From Pseudomonadota bacterium (lineage in GTDB: Bacteria; Pseudomonadota; Gammaproteobacteria; Steroidobacterales; Steroidobacteraceae), in NCBI GenBank assembly GCA_023423065.1, contig JAFAGC010000010.1, positions 62,001 to 126,000 of the forward strand: a DNA stretch of 64,000 bases, read 5' to 3'. The notes beneath the pieces are model-generated. The model searched no databases, was not told the DNA's origin, and saw nothing but the letters and a program-made list of their open reading frames with translations. This document shows positions 54,512 to 63,347 of this stretch, one piece after another (position 1 is the first letter of the stretch; each line of letters begins with the position of its first letter). The position numbers and the translations under genes were made by a program.

Positions 54512-55600
54512 TCAGGGGATGACGGGAGTGGGTGAACGCACGTCGGCGTTCTGTCCCCGGTGCCGCAGGCAGTGATCCATGAGGACGACGGCGAGCATCG
54601 CCTCGCAGATCGGCGTCGCGCGCAGGCCGACGCAGGGGTCGTGACGACCGGTGGTCACGACCTCGACCGGATTGCCGTTCACGTCGATGGTCTTGCCCGG
54701 AACCTGGATGCTCGAAGTCGGCTTGAGCGTGACGTGTACGACGACGTCCTGTCCCGACGAGATGCCGCCGAGGATGCCGCCCGCGTTGTTGCTGAGGAAT
54801 CCCTCCGGCGTGAGCTCGTCGCGATGTTCGCTGCCGCGCTGCGCGGCGGATGCGACCCCGGCGCCGATCTCGACCGCCTTCACCGCGTTGATGCTCATCA
54901 TCGCGTGCGCGAGATCGGCGTCGAGCCGGTCGAACACGGGTTCGCCCCAGCCCGGCGGCACACCCTTCGCGATGACCGTCACCTTCGCGCCGAGAGAATC
55001 GCCCTCGCCGCGGATCTTCCACATCAGGTCTTCGAGCTCCTGCACCCGCGACGGGTCCGGACAGAAGAATGGATTCTCGTACGCCGCCTCGGGCTTGACC
55101 GGGTCGATGGTCAGCGAGCCGATCTGGGATAGATAGCCGCTGATGGCGACGCCCATCTTCTCGCGCAGGTACTTGCGCGCGATCGCGCCCGCGGCCACGC
55201 GCATCACAGTTTCGCGCGCCGATGAACGGCCGCCGCCGCGGTAGTCGCGAAAGCCGTATTTCTGCTGGTACGTGTAGTCGGCGTGACCGGGACGGAAGCG
55301 ATCCTTGATCTTCTCGTAGTCGCGCGAGCGCGCGTCGGTGTTCTCGATCAGGATGCCGATCGAAGTGCCGGTGGTTCGACCTTCGAAGACGCCCGACAGG
55401 ATCTTCACGACGTCGCCTTCGCGACGCTGGCTCACGAACTGCGAGGTGCCGGTGCGTCGCCGGTCCACGTCGGCCTGCAGTTCGGCTTCGGTGAGCGGCA
55501 GTCCCGGCGGACAGCCATCGACGATGCACCCGAGCGCGGGCCCGTGGCTTTCGCCGAATGTCGTGACCGTGAACAACCTGCCAATCGAATTACCGGACAT
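54512..55600 (-). CDS. aroC: Chorismate synthase
   Basis: A 362-aa AroC. Family signatures are GESHGPALGCIVDGCPPG, GGGRSSARET and GISSGQDVVVHVTLKP, with a C-terminal RHDPCVGLRATPICEAM. It eliminates phosphate from EPSP with reduced FMN to give chorismate, the branch point for aromatics. ATG 55600 gives the standard MSGNSIGRLFTVTTFGESHG start and lies within the last codons of prmB (11-base overlap), so the two genes are coupled as in other gammaproteobacteria. Confidence 0.96.
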   Translation of the reverse strand: MSGNSIGRLFTVTTFGESHGPALGCIVDGCPPGLPLTEAELQADVDRRRTGTSQFVSQRREGDVVKILSGVFEGRTTGTSIGILIENTDARSRDYEKIKDRFRPGHADYTYQQKYGFRDYRGGGRSSARETVMRVAAGAIARKYLREKMGVAISGYLSQIGSLTIDPVKPEAAYENPFFCPDPSRVQELEDLMWKIRGEGDSLGAKVTVIAKGVPPGWGEPVFDRLDADLAHAMMSINAVKAVEIGAGVASAAQRGSEHRDELTPEGFLSNNAGGILGGISSGQDVVVHVTLKPTSSIQVPGKTIDVNGNPVEVVTTGRHDPCVGLRATPICEAMLAVVLMDHCLRHRGQNADVRSPTPVIP

Positions 55601-56495
55601 GTGCCTGCGCCTTTGCCAACTGTTCGCGCGTGAGCAGGAAAACTCCGCCCCCGCCGTTTTCGAAATCCAGCCACGTGAACGGCACTCGCGGATACGCGCG
55701 CGCCAGCGCACGTTCGGTGTTGCCGACTTCGACCGCGAGCAGGCCGAACGGCCGCAGGTGCCGATGCGCTTCGCGCAGGATGACCGCAACCGAATCGAGA
55801 CCCTCGCGACCGGATGCGAGCGCATGGCGCGGCTCGTGCCGGTACTCGCGCGGCAAACCGCGCATTTCGCGTGCGCCCACGTAGGGTGGATTGCTCACGA
55901 TGATATCGTACGACCGGCCCGAAAGCGCCGCGAAGTGGTCGGATTCGATGAGCCGCACGCGACGTGTTAGGCGCAGCCGCCGCCGGTTGATGCCGGCGAC
56001 CGCGAGCGCGCCGGGGTCGATATCGGTCGCATCGACGCGCGCGCGCCGGAATGCCTGGGCACAGGCCAGCGCGATACATCCCGAACCCGTGCCCATGTCG
56101 AGCACGTCGCGCACGCGCTTCGCGTCGATCCAGGGCGAGAAGCGGTTGAGGATGAGCTCGGCGATGGCCGAGCGGGGAATCAGCACGCGCTCGTCGACGT
56201 AATAAGGCGAACCTGCGAACCAAGCCTCGTGTGTCAGGTACGGCAGCGGCACGCGCTCGCGGACGCGCCGTTCCAGCAGCTCGTCGACCCGGGCTCGTTG
56301 CGCATCGTTGACCCGACGGGCCAGCACCCGTGGCGGCGAGTCGTGCGGCAGCTTCATGACGTGGAACACCAGCGCGAAGGCTTCGTCGCGGGCGTTGTCG
56401 GTGCCGTGTCCGAAGAAAACCCGCGCGCGCGTCAGCCGCCGCGTGACGCTCGCGATCAGGTCGCCGACTGTGGGTGTGTGGGATAATCGCGGCAT
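55590..56495 (-). CDS. prmB: Ribosomal protein uL3 glutamine N5-methyltransferase
   Basis: A 301-aa SAM-dependent methyltransferase. The N-terminal helical domain contains FFGHGTDNARDEA and the catalytic domain has LDMGTGSGCIA (motif I) and IIVSNPPYVG (NPPY), which binds the target Gln. The pre-motif YLTHEAWFAGSPYYVDERVL is diagnostic of PrmB rather than PrmC. ATG 56495 fits the E. coli PrmB N-terminus length. Its start codon forms a CATG palindrome with the ATG of the divergent sco-like gene. Confidence 0.93.
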   Translation of the reverse strand: MPRLSHTPTVGDLIASVTRRLTRARVFFGHGTDNARDEAFALVFHVMKLPHDSPPRVLARRVNDAQRARVDELLERRVRERVPLPYLTHEAWFAGSPYYVDERVLIPRSAIAELILNRFSPWIDAKRVRDVLDMGTGSGCIALACAQAFRRARVDATDIDPGALAVAGINRRRLRLTRRVRLIESDHFAALSGRSYDIIVSNPPYVGAREMRGLPREYRHEPRHALASGREGLDSVAVILREAHRHLRPFGLLAVEVGNTERALARAYPRVPFTWLDFENGGGGVFLLTREQLAKAQAHVR

Positions 56496-57126
56496 GAACA
56501 AACGTCAATTCTGGAGCTGGGCGGCCATCGCGCTGGCCGCGGCCATCGCCGGTGTATATGTCGGGCAGAACGTGGGTCGCACGGTGGCGCCGCCACCGCC
56601 GGCGCTCGACAGCGGCACGGCGTTTCCGACGCCGCGTGCGCTCGCGGATTTCTCGCTGGTCGACAACCACGGCGCGCCCGCCTCGCCCGCATCGCTGCGT
56701 GGCCACCCGACGCTCGTGTTCTTCGGCTTCACGAACTGCCCGGACATCTGCCCGACGACGCTCGCGTTGCTCGCGAGCGCGCAGAAGAAGGCGGCCGTGC
56801 CGGGACTCAAGATAGCGCTCATCAGTGTCGACCCCGAGCGCGACACGCCCGAACAGCTCGGCAGGTACGTGAATTCATTCGGCAGCGAGTTTATCGGCCT
56901 GACTGGCGATGCGCCCGGGATTGTGAAGGTCACGCGCGCGTTCGGCGTGGCGTCGGCCCGCGTGGATCTGCCCGGAGGCGGCTACACGATGGATCATTCC
57001 GCGACGGTGTTCGCGCTCGATTCGCAGGCGCGCATCGTGGCGGTTTTCACGCCGCCGCTGCGCGTCGACGCGCTGGCGCGCGACCTCGAGACGCTCGAAC
57101 CCATCCTGCTCGCCCCCGCCACATGA
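56494..57126 (+). CDS. SCO1/SenC-family copper-binding thioredoxin-like protein
   Basis: A 210-aa protein with one N-terminal TM anchor (about residues 7-25) and a periplasmic thioredoxin fold. The copper ligands are Cys82 and Cys86 in NCPDICPTT and His168 in YTMDHSATVF. SCO proteins deliver copper or reducing power to the CuA centre of cytochrome oxidase. No cox genes are adjacent here. Its ATG lies on the same CATG as the divergent prmB start, and its stop overlaps psd as ATGA. Confidence 0.9.
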   Translation: MNKRQFWSWAAIALAAAIAGVYVGQNVGRTVAPPPPALDSGTAFPTPRALADFSLVDNHGAPASPASLRGHPTLVFFGFTNCPDICPTTLALLASAQKKAAVPGLKIALISVDPERDTPEQLGRYVNSFGSEFIGLTGDAPGIVKVTRAFGVASARVDLPGGGYTMDHSATVFALDSQARIVAVFTPPLRVDALARDLETLEPILLAPAT

Positions 57127-58019
57127 ACGACGAGTCTCCCGGCGCGGCGGGCCGCGTTTTCGTCGCGCTTCAGCACCTGCTGCCACAACACGGGATTTCG
57201 CGCCTGGTGCTCGCCGCCACGCGATCGCGCGCGACCGCGTTCAAGAACGCGCTCATCCGCCTGTTCGTCCGCGGTTTCAGACCCGACATGAACGACGCGG
57301 TCGAGCGCGAGCCCACCGCCTACGCGAGCTTCAACGAATTCTTCACGCGCGCGCTGCGACCCGAGACGCGGCCGATCGACCCGGATCCGCGCGCGATCGT
57401 CTCTCCCGTGGATGGCACGGTGAGCGAAGCCGGCCGGCTCACCGAGGACCGCCTGCTGCAGGCCAAGGGACACGAATACACGTTGCGCGCGCTGCTCGCG
57501 GGGAACCGCGCCTGGGAACGGACCTTCGCCGGCGGCAGCTTCGCGACTATCTACCTTGCGCCGTACAACTATCATCGCATCCACATGGCGCTGTCCGGCG
57601 AGCTGCGCGAGAGCTTCTACGTGCCCGGCAGACTGTTCAGCGTGAACCGGACCACCGCGCAGCTCGTGCCCGGGCTGTTCGCGCGCAACGAACGCGTGTT
57701 CTGCGGCTTCGATTCCGGCGGCGTGCCCTGGGGCATCGTCCTGGTCGGAGCGCTCAACGTCGGCAGCATGGCCACGGTCTGGCACGGAGACGTCACGCCA
57801 CGCAAGTATCGCGACGAGGTGACCCCGTTGCCGGTGCACGGCGTGCTGGCCCCGACCGAACTACCGAAGGGCGCGGAAATGGCGCGCTTCAACATGGGGT
57901 CGACCATCATCCTGCTGCTGCCGCCCGGAACTTCGACCTGGGCGTCGACACTGACTGCCGGCCGCACCGTGCGCATGGGCGAGCGCATCGGCACGATGGA
58001 ATCCTGGGCGGCGCGATGA
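57123..58019 (+). CDS. psd: Phosphatidylserine decarboxylase proenzyme
   Basis: A 298-aa PSD. The self-cleavage site is about residue 260 in FNMGSTIIL (an M-G-S-T variant of LGST), giving a pyruvoyl group on the new alpha chain. SPVDGTVSEAG and APYNYHRIHMALSGEL supply the catalytic Asp and His. It makes phosphatidylethanolamine at the inner membrane. It overlaps both the sco-like gene and epmA by ATGA, so all three are translationally coupled. In E. coli psd lies near epmA as well. Confidence 0.95.
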   Translation: MNDESPGAAGRVFVALQHLLPQHGISRLVLAATRSRATAFKNALIRLFVRGFRPDMNDAVEREPTAYASFNEFFTRALRPETRPIDPDPRAIVSPVDGTVSEAGRLTEDRLLQAKGHEYTLRALLAGNRAWERTFAGGSFATIYLAPYNYHRIHMALSGELRESFYVPGRLFSVNRTTAQLVPGLFARNERVFCGFDSGGVPWGIVLVGALNVGSMATVWHGDVTPRKYRDEVTPLPVHGVLAPTELPKGAEMARFNMGSTIILLLPPGTSTWASTLTAGRTVRMGERIGTMESWAAR

Positions 58020-58993
58020 ACGATCCGGTCGCGTGGCGTCCCACGGCATCGCTCGAGATGCTGCGGCGCCGGGCCGAGGCGTTGCATGCGGCGCGCGAGT
58101 TCTTCCGCGCGCGCAACGTGCTCGAGGTGGAAACGCCGGCGCTCGTGAATGCGCCCGTATCCGACGTGAACCTCGCGAGCGCCCGTGTCGCGCTCGCCGG
58201 TCTCGAGACGCCTTTCTACCTGCACACCTCGCCCGAATTCGCGATGAAGCGCCTGCTCGCCTCCGGCAGCGGCGACATCTACCAGATCTGCCACGTGTAC
58301 CGGGCCGCCGAGCGCGGGCGGCAGCACAATCCCGAGTTCACGATGATCGAATGGTATCGGCTCGGGTTCACGTTCGAGCAACTCATGCGGGAAGTCGCGG
58401 ATCTCGTGCGCGGATTGTTGGGCCGCGGCGAGTCCGAACTACCCACGGAGTTCCTGGATTATCGTGAAGCCGTGCAGCGATACGCGGGCATCGACCCGTT
58501 GTCGGATCACATCGAAGCCCTGCGCGGCGCGGCCCGCGAACTCGGCCTCTCCGTCGAGCAAGCCGCGACGGCTGGACGCGACGAACTGCTCGATCTCATC
58601 GTCGGTGCACGAGTCGGCCCGCAACTGGGCGCGAACGCATTCACCTTCGTGCATCGCTATCCCGCCTCGCAGGCCGCGCTCGCGCGGCTCGATGACGCGG
58701 ATCCGCGGGTCGCGCTGCGATTCGAGCTGTACCATCGCGGCATCGAGCTCGCGAACGGATATCACGAGCTGGCGAGCAGCGCCGAACAGCGCCAGCGCTT
58801 CGCGGCGGACCAGGCGGCGCGCCGGTCGCGCGGCCTGCCCGAGACGGCTCTCGACGAACGCCTTCTCGCCGCACTCGACGCGGGACTGCCCGATTGCGCG
58901 GGGGTCGCGCTCGGTTTCGATCGTGTGTTGATGCTCGCCGCCGGCGCGGCGCACATCGACGAAGTACTGGCATTTCCGCTGGAGCGCGCCTGA
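58016..58993 (+). CDS. epmA: Elongation factor P-(R)-beta-lysine ligase
   Basis: A 325-aa class II lysyl-tRNA-synthetase-like protein without an anticodon-binding domain, the normal form of EpmA (PoxA/GenX). Motif 2 is YQICHVYRAAERGRQHNPEF with TMIEWYRLG, and motif 3 is GVALGFDRVLML. It attaches beta-lysine to Lys34 of EF-P. The target gene efp is only about 560 bases downstream on the opposite strand. The mutase gene epmB is not in the window. It overlaps psd by ATGA and ends immediately before the fRMsr gene. Confidence 0.94.
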   Translation: MNDPVAWRPTASLEMLRRRAEALHAAREFFRARNVLEVETPALVNAPVSDVNLASARVALAGLETPFYLHTSPEFAMKRLLASGSGDIYQICHVYRAAERGRQHNPEFTMIEWYRLGFTFEQLMREVADLVRGLLGRGESELPTEFLDYREAVQRYAGIDPLSDHIEALRGAARELGLSVEQAATAGRDELLDLIVGARVGPQLGANAFTFVHRYPASQAALARLDDADPRVALRFELYHRGIELANGYHELASSAEQRQRFAADQAARRSRGLPETALDERLLAALDAGLPDCAGVALGFDRVLMLAAGAAHIDEVLAFPLERA

Positions 58994-59482
58994 ATGAGCC
59001 ACGTTTCGAAAGCCTACGACTTCACCGACGCCGAGTCGGCCTACCGCGATCTGGCGCGCGCCCTCACCGCCCTGCTCGCCGGCGAACGCGATCTCATCGC
59101 CAACGCCTCGAACACCTCCGCGCTGATCTACGACGCGCTGCCCGATCTCAACTGGGCTGGGTTCTATCTATATAAGGAAGGCGAACTCGTGCTGGGTCCG
59201 TTCCAGGGCAAACCCGCGTGCGTGCGCATCGCGATCGGCAAGGGCGTGTGTGGCACCGCGGCCGAACGGCGCGCGACGGTGCTGGTCGAGGACGTACATG
59301 CCTTTCCGGGACACATCGCTTGCGATTCGGCGTCCAACTCCGAGATCGTGGTACCCCTGCTGCGCGGGGCCGAACTACTCGGCGTGCTCGATGTCGACAG
59401 CCCGAAGCCGCGGCGTTTCGGACAAGCCGATCAGCGCGGCCTCGAAGCACTCGCGCGGATATTCATCGAATCGTTGGGATGA
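58994..59482 (+). CDS. msrC: Free methionine-(R)-sulfoxide reductase (GAF-domain fRMsr)
   Basis: A 162-aa single-GAF protein of the YebR/MsrC type. The three redox cysteines are Cys76 (KPACVRI), Cys86 (KGVCGTA) and Cys110 (HIACDSASNSEI), at E. coli fRMsr spacing. WAGFYLYKEGELVLGPFQG is the usual substrate-cage region. It reduces free methionine-R-sulfoxide. Its ATG abuts the epmA stop. A long palindrome follows the stop. Confidence 0.9.
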   Translation: MSHVSKAYDFTDAESAYRDLARALTALLAGERDLIANASNTSALIYDALPDLNWAGFYLYKEGELVLGPFQGKPACVRIAIGKGVCGTAAERRATVLVEDVHAFPGHIACDSASNSEIVVPLLRGAELLGVLDVDSPKPRRFGQADQRGLEALARIFIESLG

Positions 59483-59486
59483 AAAA

Positions 59487-59543
59487 GGGGACAGATCTAT
59501 TTGTGCCAGATAACCGTGATCTGGCACAAATAAATCTGTCCCC
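59487..59543. repeat. 25-bp inverted repeat, probable bidirectional terminator or REP-like element
   Basis: Left arm 59487-59511 and right arm 59519-59543 are inverted copies matching at 24 of 25 positions, with loop AACCGTG. The outer ends are GGGGACAGA/TCTGTCCCC. AAAAA precedes the left arm and GATTTTT follows the right, so the transcript has a U-run in either direction. It lies between the converging fRMsr and efp genes. The shared GGGGACA end with the partial palindrome at 63969 suggests a dispersed family. Confidence 0.75.
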
Positions 59544-59551
59544 GATTTTTC

Positions 59552-60124
59552 TTACTCGCCCTTGCCGCGCGAGATGTACTCGCCGGTGCGCGTATCGATG
59601 CGCAGCACTTCGCCTTCGTTGATGAACAGCGGCACGCGCACGACGGCGCCGGTCTCCATCTTCGCCGGCTTGCTCCCGCCGGTCGCGGTGTCGCCGCGCA
59701 CGCCCGGATCGGTCTCGATGACCTTCAGCTCGATGTGCGGCGGAGGGGTCACCACGAGCGGCACGCCGTTCCACAACGTGATGATGCAGACCGTGCCGTC
59801 CTTGAGCCACTGAGCCGCTTCGCCGACGGCCGACGCGCCCGCCTGCAGCTGCTCGTAGTTCTCGGGATTCATGAAGGTCCAGAAATCGCCGTCCTTGTAG
59901 AGATACTGCATTTCCGTATCCACGACGTCGGCGGCTTCGATGGACTCGCCGGAGCGGTAGCTCTTCTCGACGGTGCGGCCGGTGCGCAGGTTGCGCACGC
60001 GAATGCGGTTGAAGGCCTGGCCCTTGCCGGGCTTCACGTATTCGTTGTCGATCACGGCATAGGGATCGCCGTCGATCAGGAGCTTCATTCCGCCGCGAAT
60101 TTCGTTGGTTGTATAACTGGACAT
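59552..60124 (-). CDS. efp: Translation elongation factor P
   Basis: A 190-aa EF-P with three beta-barrel domains. Lys34, in the loop VKPGKGQAF, is the residue modified by EpmA. ATG 60124 gives the canonical start MSSYTTNEIRGGMKLLIDGD; the open frame upstream is unrelated. EF-P relieves ribosome stalling at polyproline, and several proteins here have proline-rich stretches (the cyclophilin tail, DedD, FimV). A TATCAT box on the minus strand at 60175-60180 is a possible -10 element, without a clear -35. Confidence 0.95.
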   Translation of the reverse strand: MSSYTTNEIRGGMKLLIDGDPYAVIDNEYVKPGKGQAFNRIRVRNLRTGRTVEKSYRSGESIEAADVVDTEMQYLYKDGDFWTFMNPENYEQLQAGASAVGEAAQWLKDGTVCIITLWNGVPLVVTPPPHIELKVIETDPGVRGDTATGGSKPAKMETGAVVRVPLFINEGEVLRIDTRTGEYISRGKGE

Positions 60125-60336
60125 GGCAATTCCGGGTTTGCCCGAGTCTGGCGGGCCTGAAAAAAAGACCGCGCATGATACCCACCCGGCCTCGACCCCG
60201 CCATAAGCGTGAAGGACGCGATCGTCGCGCCGCGTACTTTCCGGTTTCCCGGGCGGCCCGGCTGGGGACCCAGTGCTAAACTCGCCACGCTTGTTTGGGC
60301 GGCGCTTTCGCGGCCGCCGACCTTCGGGGAGTTCCA

Positions 60337-62403
60337 TTGACGGACAATTCTGCCGTTCCGCTCATCGTCTTTTCGCCGCAGCGCGAGCCGTCCGAGTTCA
60401 TCAACAGCCTGATGCGCAAGGCCGGGGAACCGGTGCACTGCACCTGGATTCCGGCCGTTCGCGATCTCGGTGAAGCGCTGGAGCAGCTCAACCCGGAGCT
60501 GCTGATCTGCGCCTACAACTCCGAAGCCGATACGCGACAGGCCATCACCGTGCGCGACCAGGTCGCCCCGCAGGTGCCGGCCATCCTCGTACGCCCGCAG
60601 ACTTCCGAAAACGACATCGCGGCCGGCATGCGGCTCGGCGCGCGCGACGTCGTGTCGCTCTCGGCGTCGGAGCGAGTGCAGGCCGTGATCGCGCGCGAGC
60701 TGCGTTCGTTCCGCCTCGAGCGCGCGCTCAACACGACCCTGCAGTCCGCCAGCGACTATCGACGCCAGCTGCAATCGGTCCTGCAACGCTCGAACGACGC
60801 CATCCTGCAGGTGCAGGAAGGCATCGTGGTCGACGCCAATCGCACCTGGCTCGAGTTGTTCGGCTACGCGGAATCTGGCGCGGTCGTGGATCAACCGCTG
60901 ATGGATCTGTTCGACGAACGCTCGCACGCGGCGCTCAAGGGCGCACTCGTCGCCTGCGCGCAGGGCAAGTGGTCGGATCACCCGCTCAAGGTCACCGCGT
61001 TGCTGAGCGACGGCACGCAACTGCAGCTCGACCTCGTGCTGACGCCAGGCGAATTCGAGAACGAGCCCTGCGTGCGCATCATGGTGCCGGCGAAGAAGCG
61101 CGACGAACGGCAGCTCACGACCGACCTCACCGACGCGGTCAAACGCGACTCCACCACGGGCTTACTACTGCGCCGGCCGCTGCTCGATGCGATCGAGACA
61201 CGCATCGGTGCCCCGCCCGCGGGCGGTGTGCGTTTCATGGCGCTCGTGCGTCCCGACAAGTTCGCGGTGATCGAGAAGGACGTCGGCGCCCGCAATTCCG
61301 ACCAGCTCGTCGCCGAATACGCGACGACGCTCAAGTCCTATCTCGGGCCCAACGACATCGCGGGCCGCTTCGCCGGCGTCGCGTTTCTCGCATTGCTCGA
61401 ACGCGGCAATCCGCACGACGTGGAAGCCTGGGCCGAAGCGGTGCTCGCGCGTTTCTCCGAAACCACTTCGACCGTCGGACAGCGCACCGTCCACACGACC
61501 TGCACGATCGGCCTCACGGCCGTGCCGACGGCGGGCGGCAATTTCGACGCGGTGGTCGCGGACGTGATCGAGGCCGTGCGCCTGGGCCGTTCGCAGGGCG
61601 GCAACCAGATCTATCACCTCGATCGCGCGGACACCGACACGCGCGTGCAGGCCTACGACCGCATCTGGGTGAAACACATCAAGTCGGCGCTCATGGAAAA
61701 CCGCTTCCGGCTCGTGCAGCAGCCGGTGGCGAGCCTGCAGGGCGAAGACCCGAACATGTTCGACGTGCTGGTGCGCATGCTCGATCAGCAGGGCAAGGAA
61801 GTGTTGCCGGCCGAGTTCATGGCCGCCGCCGAGCGCAACGACCTGCTCAAGAACATCGACCGCTGGGTCGTGGGCGCGTCGCTGTCCTTCGCCGCGCAGC
61901 GCAAGCCCGGCTGCCTCTTCGTGCGCCTGTCGAAGGACAGCGTGGTCGACGGTGGCTTCCTCGAATGGCTCAAGACCCAGGTCGCCGCCGGCACGCACGA
62001 GCCGAATCGCATCTGCTTCCAGATCACCGAGAGCATCGCGGAGCAGTACATGAACGCCGCGACCAGCCAGCTCGGCGCGCTCAAGAAACTCGGATTCCGG
62101 ATCGCGATCGAACGATTCGGCACGGGCCGCGACCCGGCCAAACTACTCACGGCGCTGCCGCTCGATTTCATCAAGATCGACGGCGCGCTGGTGCAGGACC
62201 TCGCCTCCAACTTCGAGACGCAGGCCATGGTGAAGAAGCTCGTCGAACAGGCCAACAAGTCGAAGATCGAGACGATCGCCGAACGCGTCGAGGATGCGAA
62301 CACGATGGCGGTGCTGTGGCAGCTCGGCGTGCAGTTCATCCAGGGTTATTTCATCAACGCGCCCGAGGAAGTGGTCATGGCCGAAGGCCAGGGACGCCGC
62401 TGA
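60337..62403 (+). CDS. FimX-like protein: REC-like, PAS, degenerate GGDEF and EAL
   Basis: A 688-aa cytoplasmic protein starting at TTG 60337 with GGGGAG five bases upstream. A receiver-like domain (7-120) lacks the phospho-acceptor Asp (LLICAY at strand 3). A PAS domain spans about 148-250. The GGDEF domain (265-430) has FAGVAF in place of GGDEF. The EAL domain (445-688) has DVL in place of EAL. This is the layout of P. aeruginosa FimX, which binds cyclic di-GMP but does not make or degrade it and controls type IV pilus assembly. A TGCTAAACT extended -10 lies at 60274-60282. Its stop shares a base with the next start. Confidence 0.85.
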   Translation: MTDNSAVPLIVFSPQREPSEFINSLMRKAGEPVHCTWIPAVRDLGEALEQLNPELLICAYNSEADTRQAITVRDQVAPQVPAILVRPQTSENDIAAGMRLGARDVVSLSASERVQAVIARELRSFRLERALNTTLQSASDYRRQLQSVLQRSNDAILQVQEGIVVDANRTWLELFGYAESGAVVDQPLMDLFDERSHAALKGALVACAQGKWSDHPLKVTALLSDGTQLQLDLVLTPGEFENEPCVRIMVPAKKRDERQLTTDLTDAVKRDSTTGLLLRRPLLDAIETRIGAPPAGGVRFMALVRPDKFAVIEKDVGARNSDQLVAEYATTLKSYLGPNDIAGRFAGVAFLALLERGNPHDVEAWAEAVLARFSETTSTVGQRTVHTTCTIGLTAVPTAGGNFDAVVADVIEAVRLGRSQGGNQIYHLDRADTDTRVQAYDRIWVKHIKSALMENRFRLVQQPVASLQGEDPNMFDVLVRMLDQQGKEVLPAEFMAAAERNDLLKNIDRWVVGASLSFAAQRKPGCLFVRLSKDSVVDGGFLEWLKTQVAAGTHEPNRICFQITESIAEQYMNAATSQLGALKKLGFRIAIERFGTGRDPAKLLTALPLDFIKIDGALVQDLASNFETQAMVKKLVEQANKSKIETIAERVEDANTMAVLWQLGVQFIQGYFINAPEEVVMAEGQGRR

Positions 62404-63320
62404 TGCGAATGCGCGCAGGCATGTTCGCGCTGCTCGTCGCGCTCTCCGTACCCGCATTGTCCGCGCCGAAGCCGGCGGCAACGCCGGCCGTCGAGCGCAA
62501 CGTCGTGTACGGAATGGTGTCGGGCGCCGCGCTGCTGCTCGACGTGCATCGGCCCGCGAAGCCGAACGGGCTCGGGGTCATCTTCGTCTCCGGCAGCGGC
62601 TGGCAGGCCTCGACCGCGTACGGCGCCGCGCCGCTCAAGGAACAGCAGATAGGCGTCTGGGGTCCGCCGCTCACGGCGGCGGGATACACGGTGTTCGCGC
62701 TGAATCACCGCGGAGCGCCGCAGTTTCACTATCCAGCGGCGATCCATGACGTCCAGCGCGCGATCCGCTTCGTGCGTTACAACGCCAGACAGTACGGCAT
62801 CGACGCGACTCGCCTCGGCGGCGTCGCGGGATCGTCGGGCGGACATCTCGTCGCGCTGGCGGCGATGCTCGCCGAGCCGGGAACCACGAACGATCCGGAT
62901 CCGGTGAATCGCGAGTCCGCGGCGCTGCAGACCGTGGTGCTGCGCGCGCCCGTGCTGGACCTGCGCAACGTCGATACCGTCGAGGGCATGGCCTACGTCG
63001 TGTCGTTCATGGAAGCGCCGCCGTCGCAGGACTCGACGCGCGCCGCCTACGAAGCCGGCTCGCCCATCACACACGTGAAGCCAGGCTCCCCGCCCGTCAT
63101 GCTGGTGCACGGCGACGCCGACAAGATCGTGCCCTACGCACAGTCCGTGGCCATGAAGGCGGCGCTCGAAAAGGCGAACGTACCCGTCGAGCTGATCACG
63201 ATTCCCGGCGGTGAGCACGGCGTGGATTTCGGTTCGGCCCGACCCCGGGCCGACTGGCCGAACTACTTCGGCGCGATGATTTCCTGGCTCGACCGCCACC
63301 TGAAATCCGCTGCACAATAG
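62403..63320 (+). CDS. Exported alpha/beta hydrolase
   Basis: A 305-aa protein with a signal peptide ending near ALSA-PKP (residue 21). The fold is an esterase/BD-FAE type alpha/beta hydrolase with nucleophile Ser145 in GVAGSSGGHLV, acid in LVHGDADKIVP and His in PGGEHGVDF. SGSGWQAS sits at the usual HGGG oxyanion position but lacks the HGGG motif. It is translationally coupled to the FimX-like gene through TGATG. The substrate is unknown; an esterase or peptidase role is possible. Confidence 0.8.
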   Translation: MRMRAGMFALLVALSVPALSAPKPAATPAVERNVVYGMVSGAALLLDVHRPAKPNGLGVIFVSGSGWQASTAYGAAPLKEQQIGVWGPPLTAAGYTVFALNHRGAPQFHYPAAIHDVQRAIRFVRYNARQYGIDATRLGGVAGSSGGHLVALAAMLAEPGTTNDPDPVNRESAALQTVVLRAPVLDLRNVDTVEGMAYVVSFMEAPPSQDSTRAAYEAGSPITHVKPGSPPVMLVHGDADKIVPYAQSVAMKAALEKANVPVELITIPGGEHGVDFGSARPRADWPNYFGAMISWLDRHLKSAAQ

Positions 63321-63347
63321 CCGTCCCCTTCGCGGACGGATTTCCCG

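Noticed and set aside
60969..63320. 783-codon plus-strand frame covering the FimX-like gene and the hydrolase.
   Set aside because: Only its last 305 codons, from ATG 62403, are a real gene. The earlier part is an out-of-phase shadow of the FimX-like gene.
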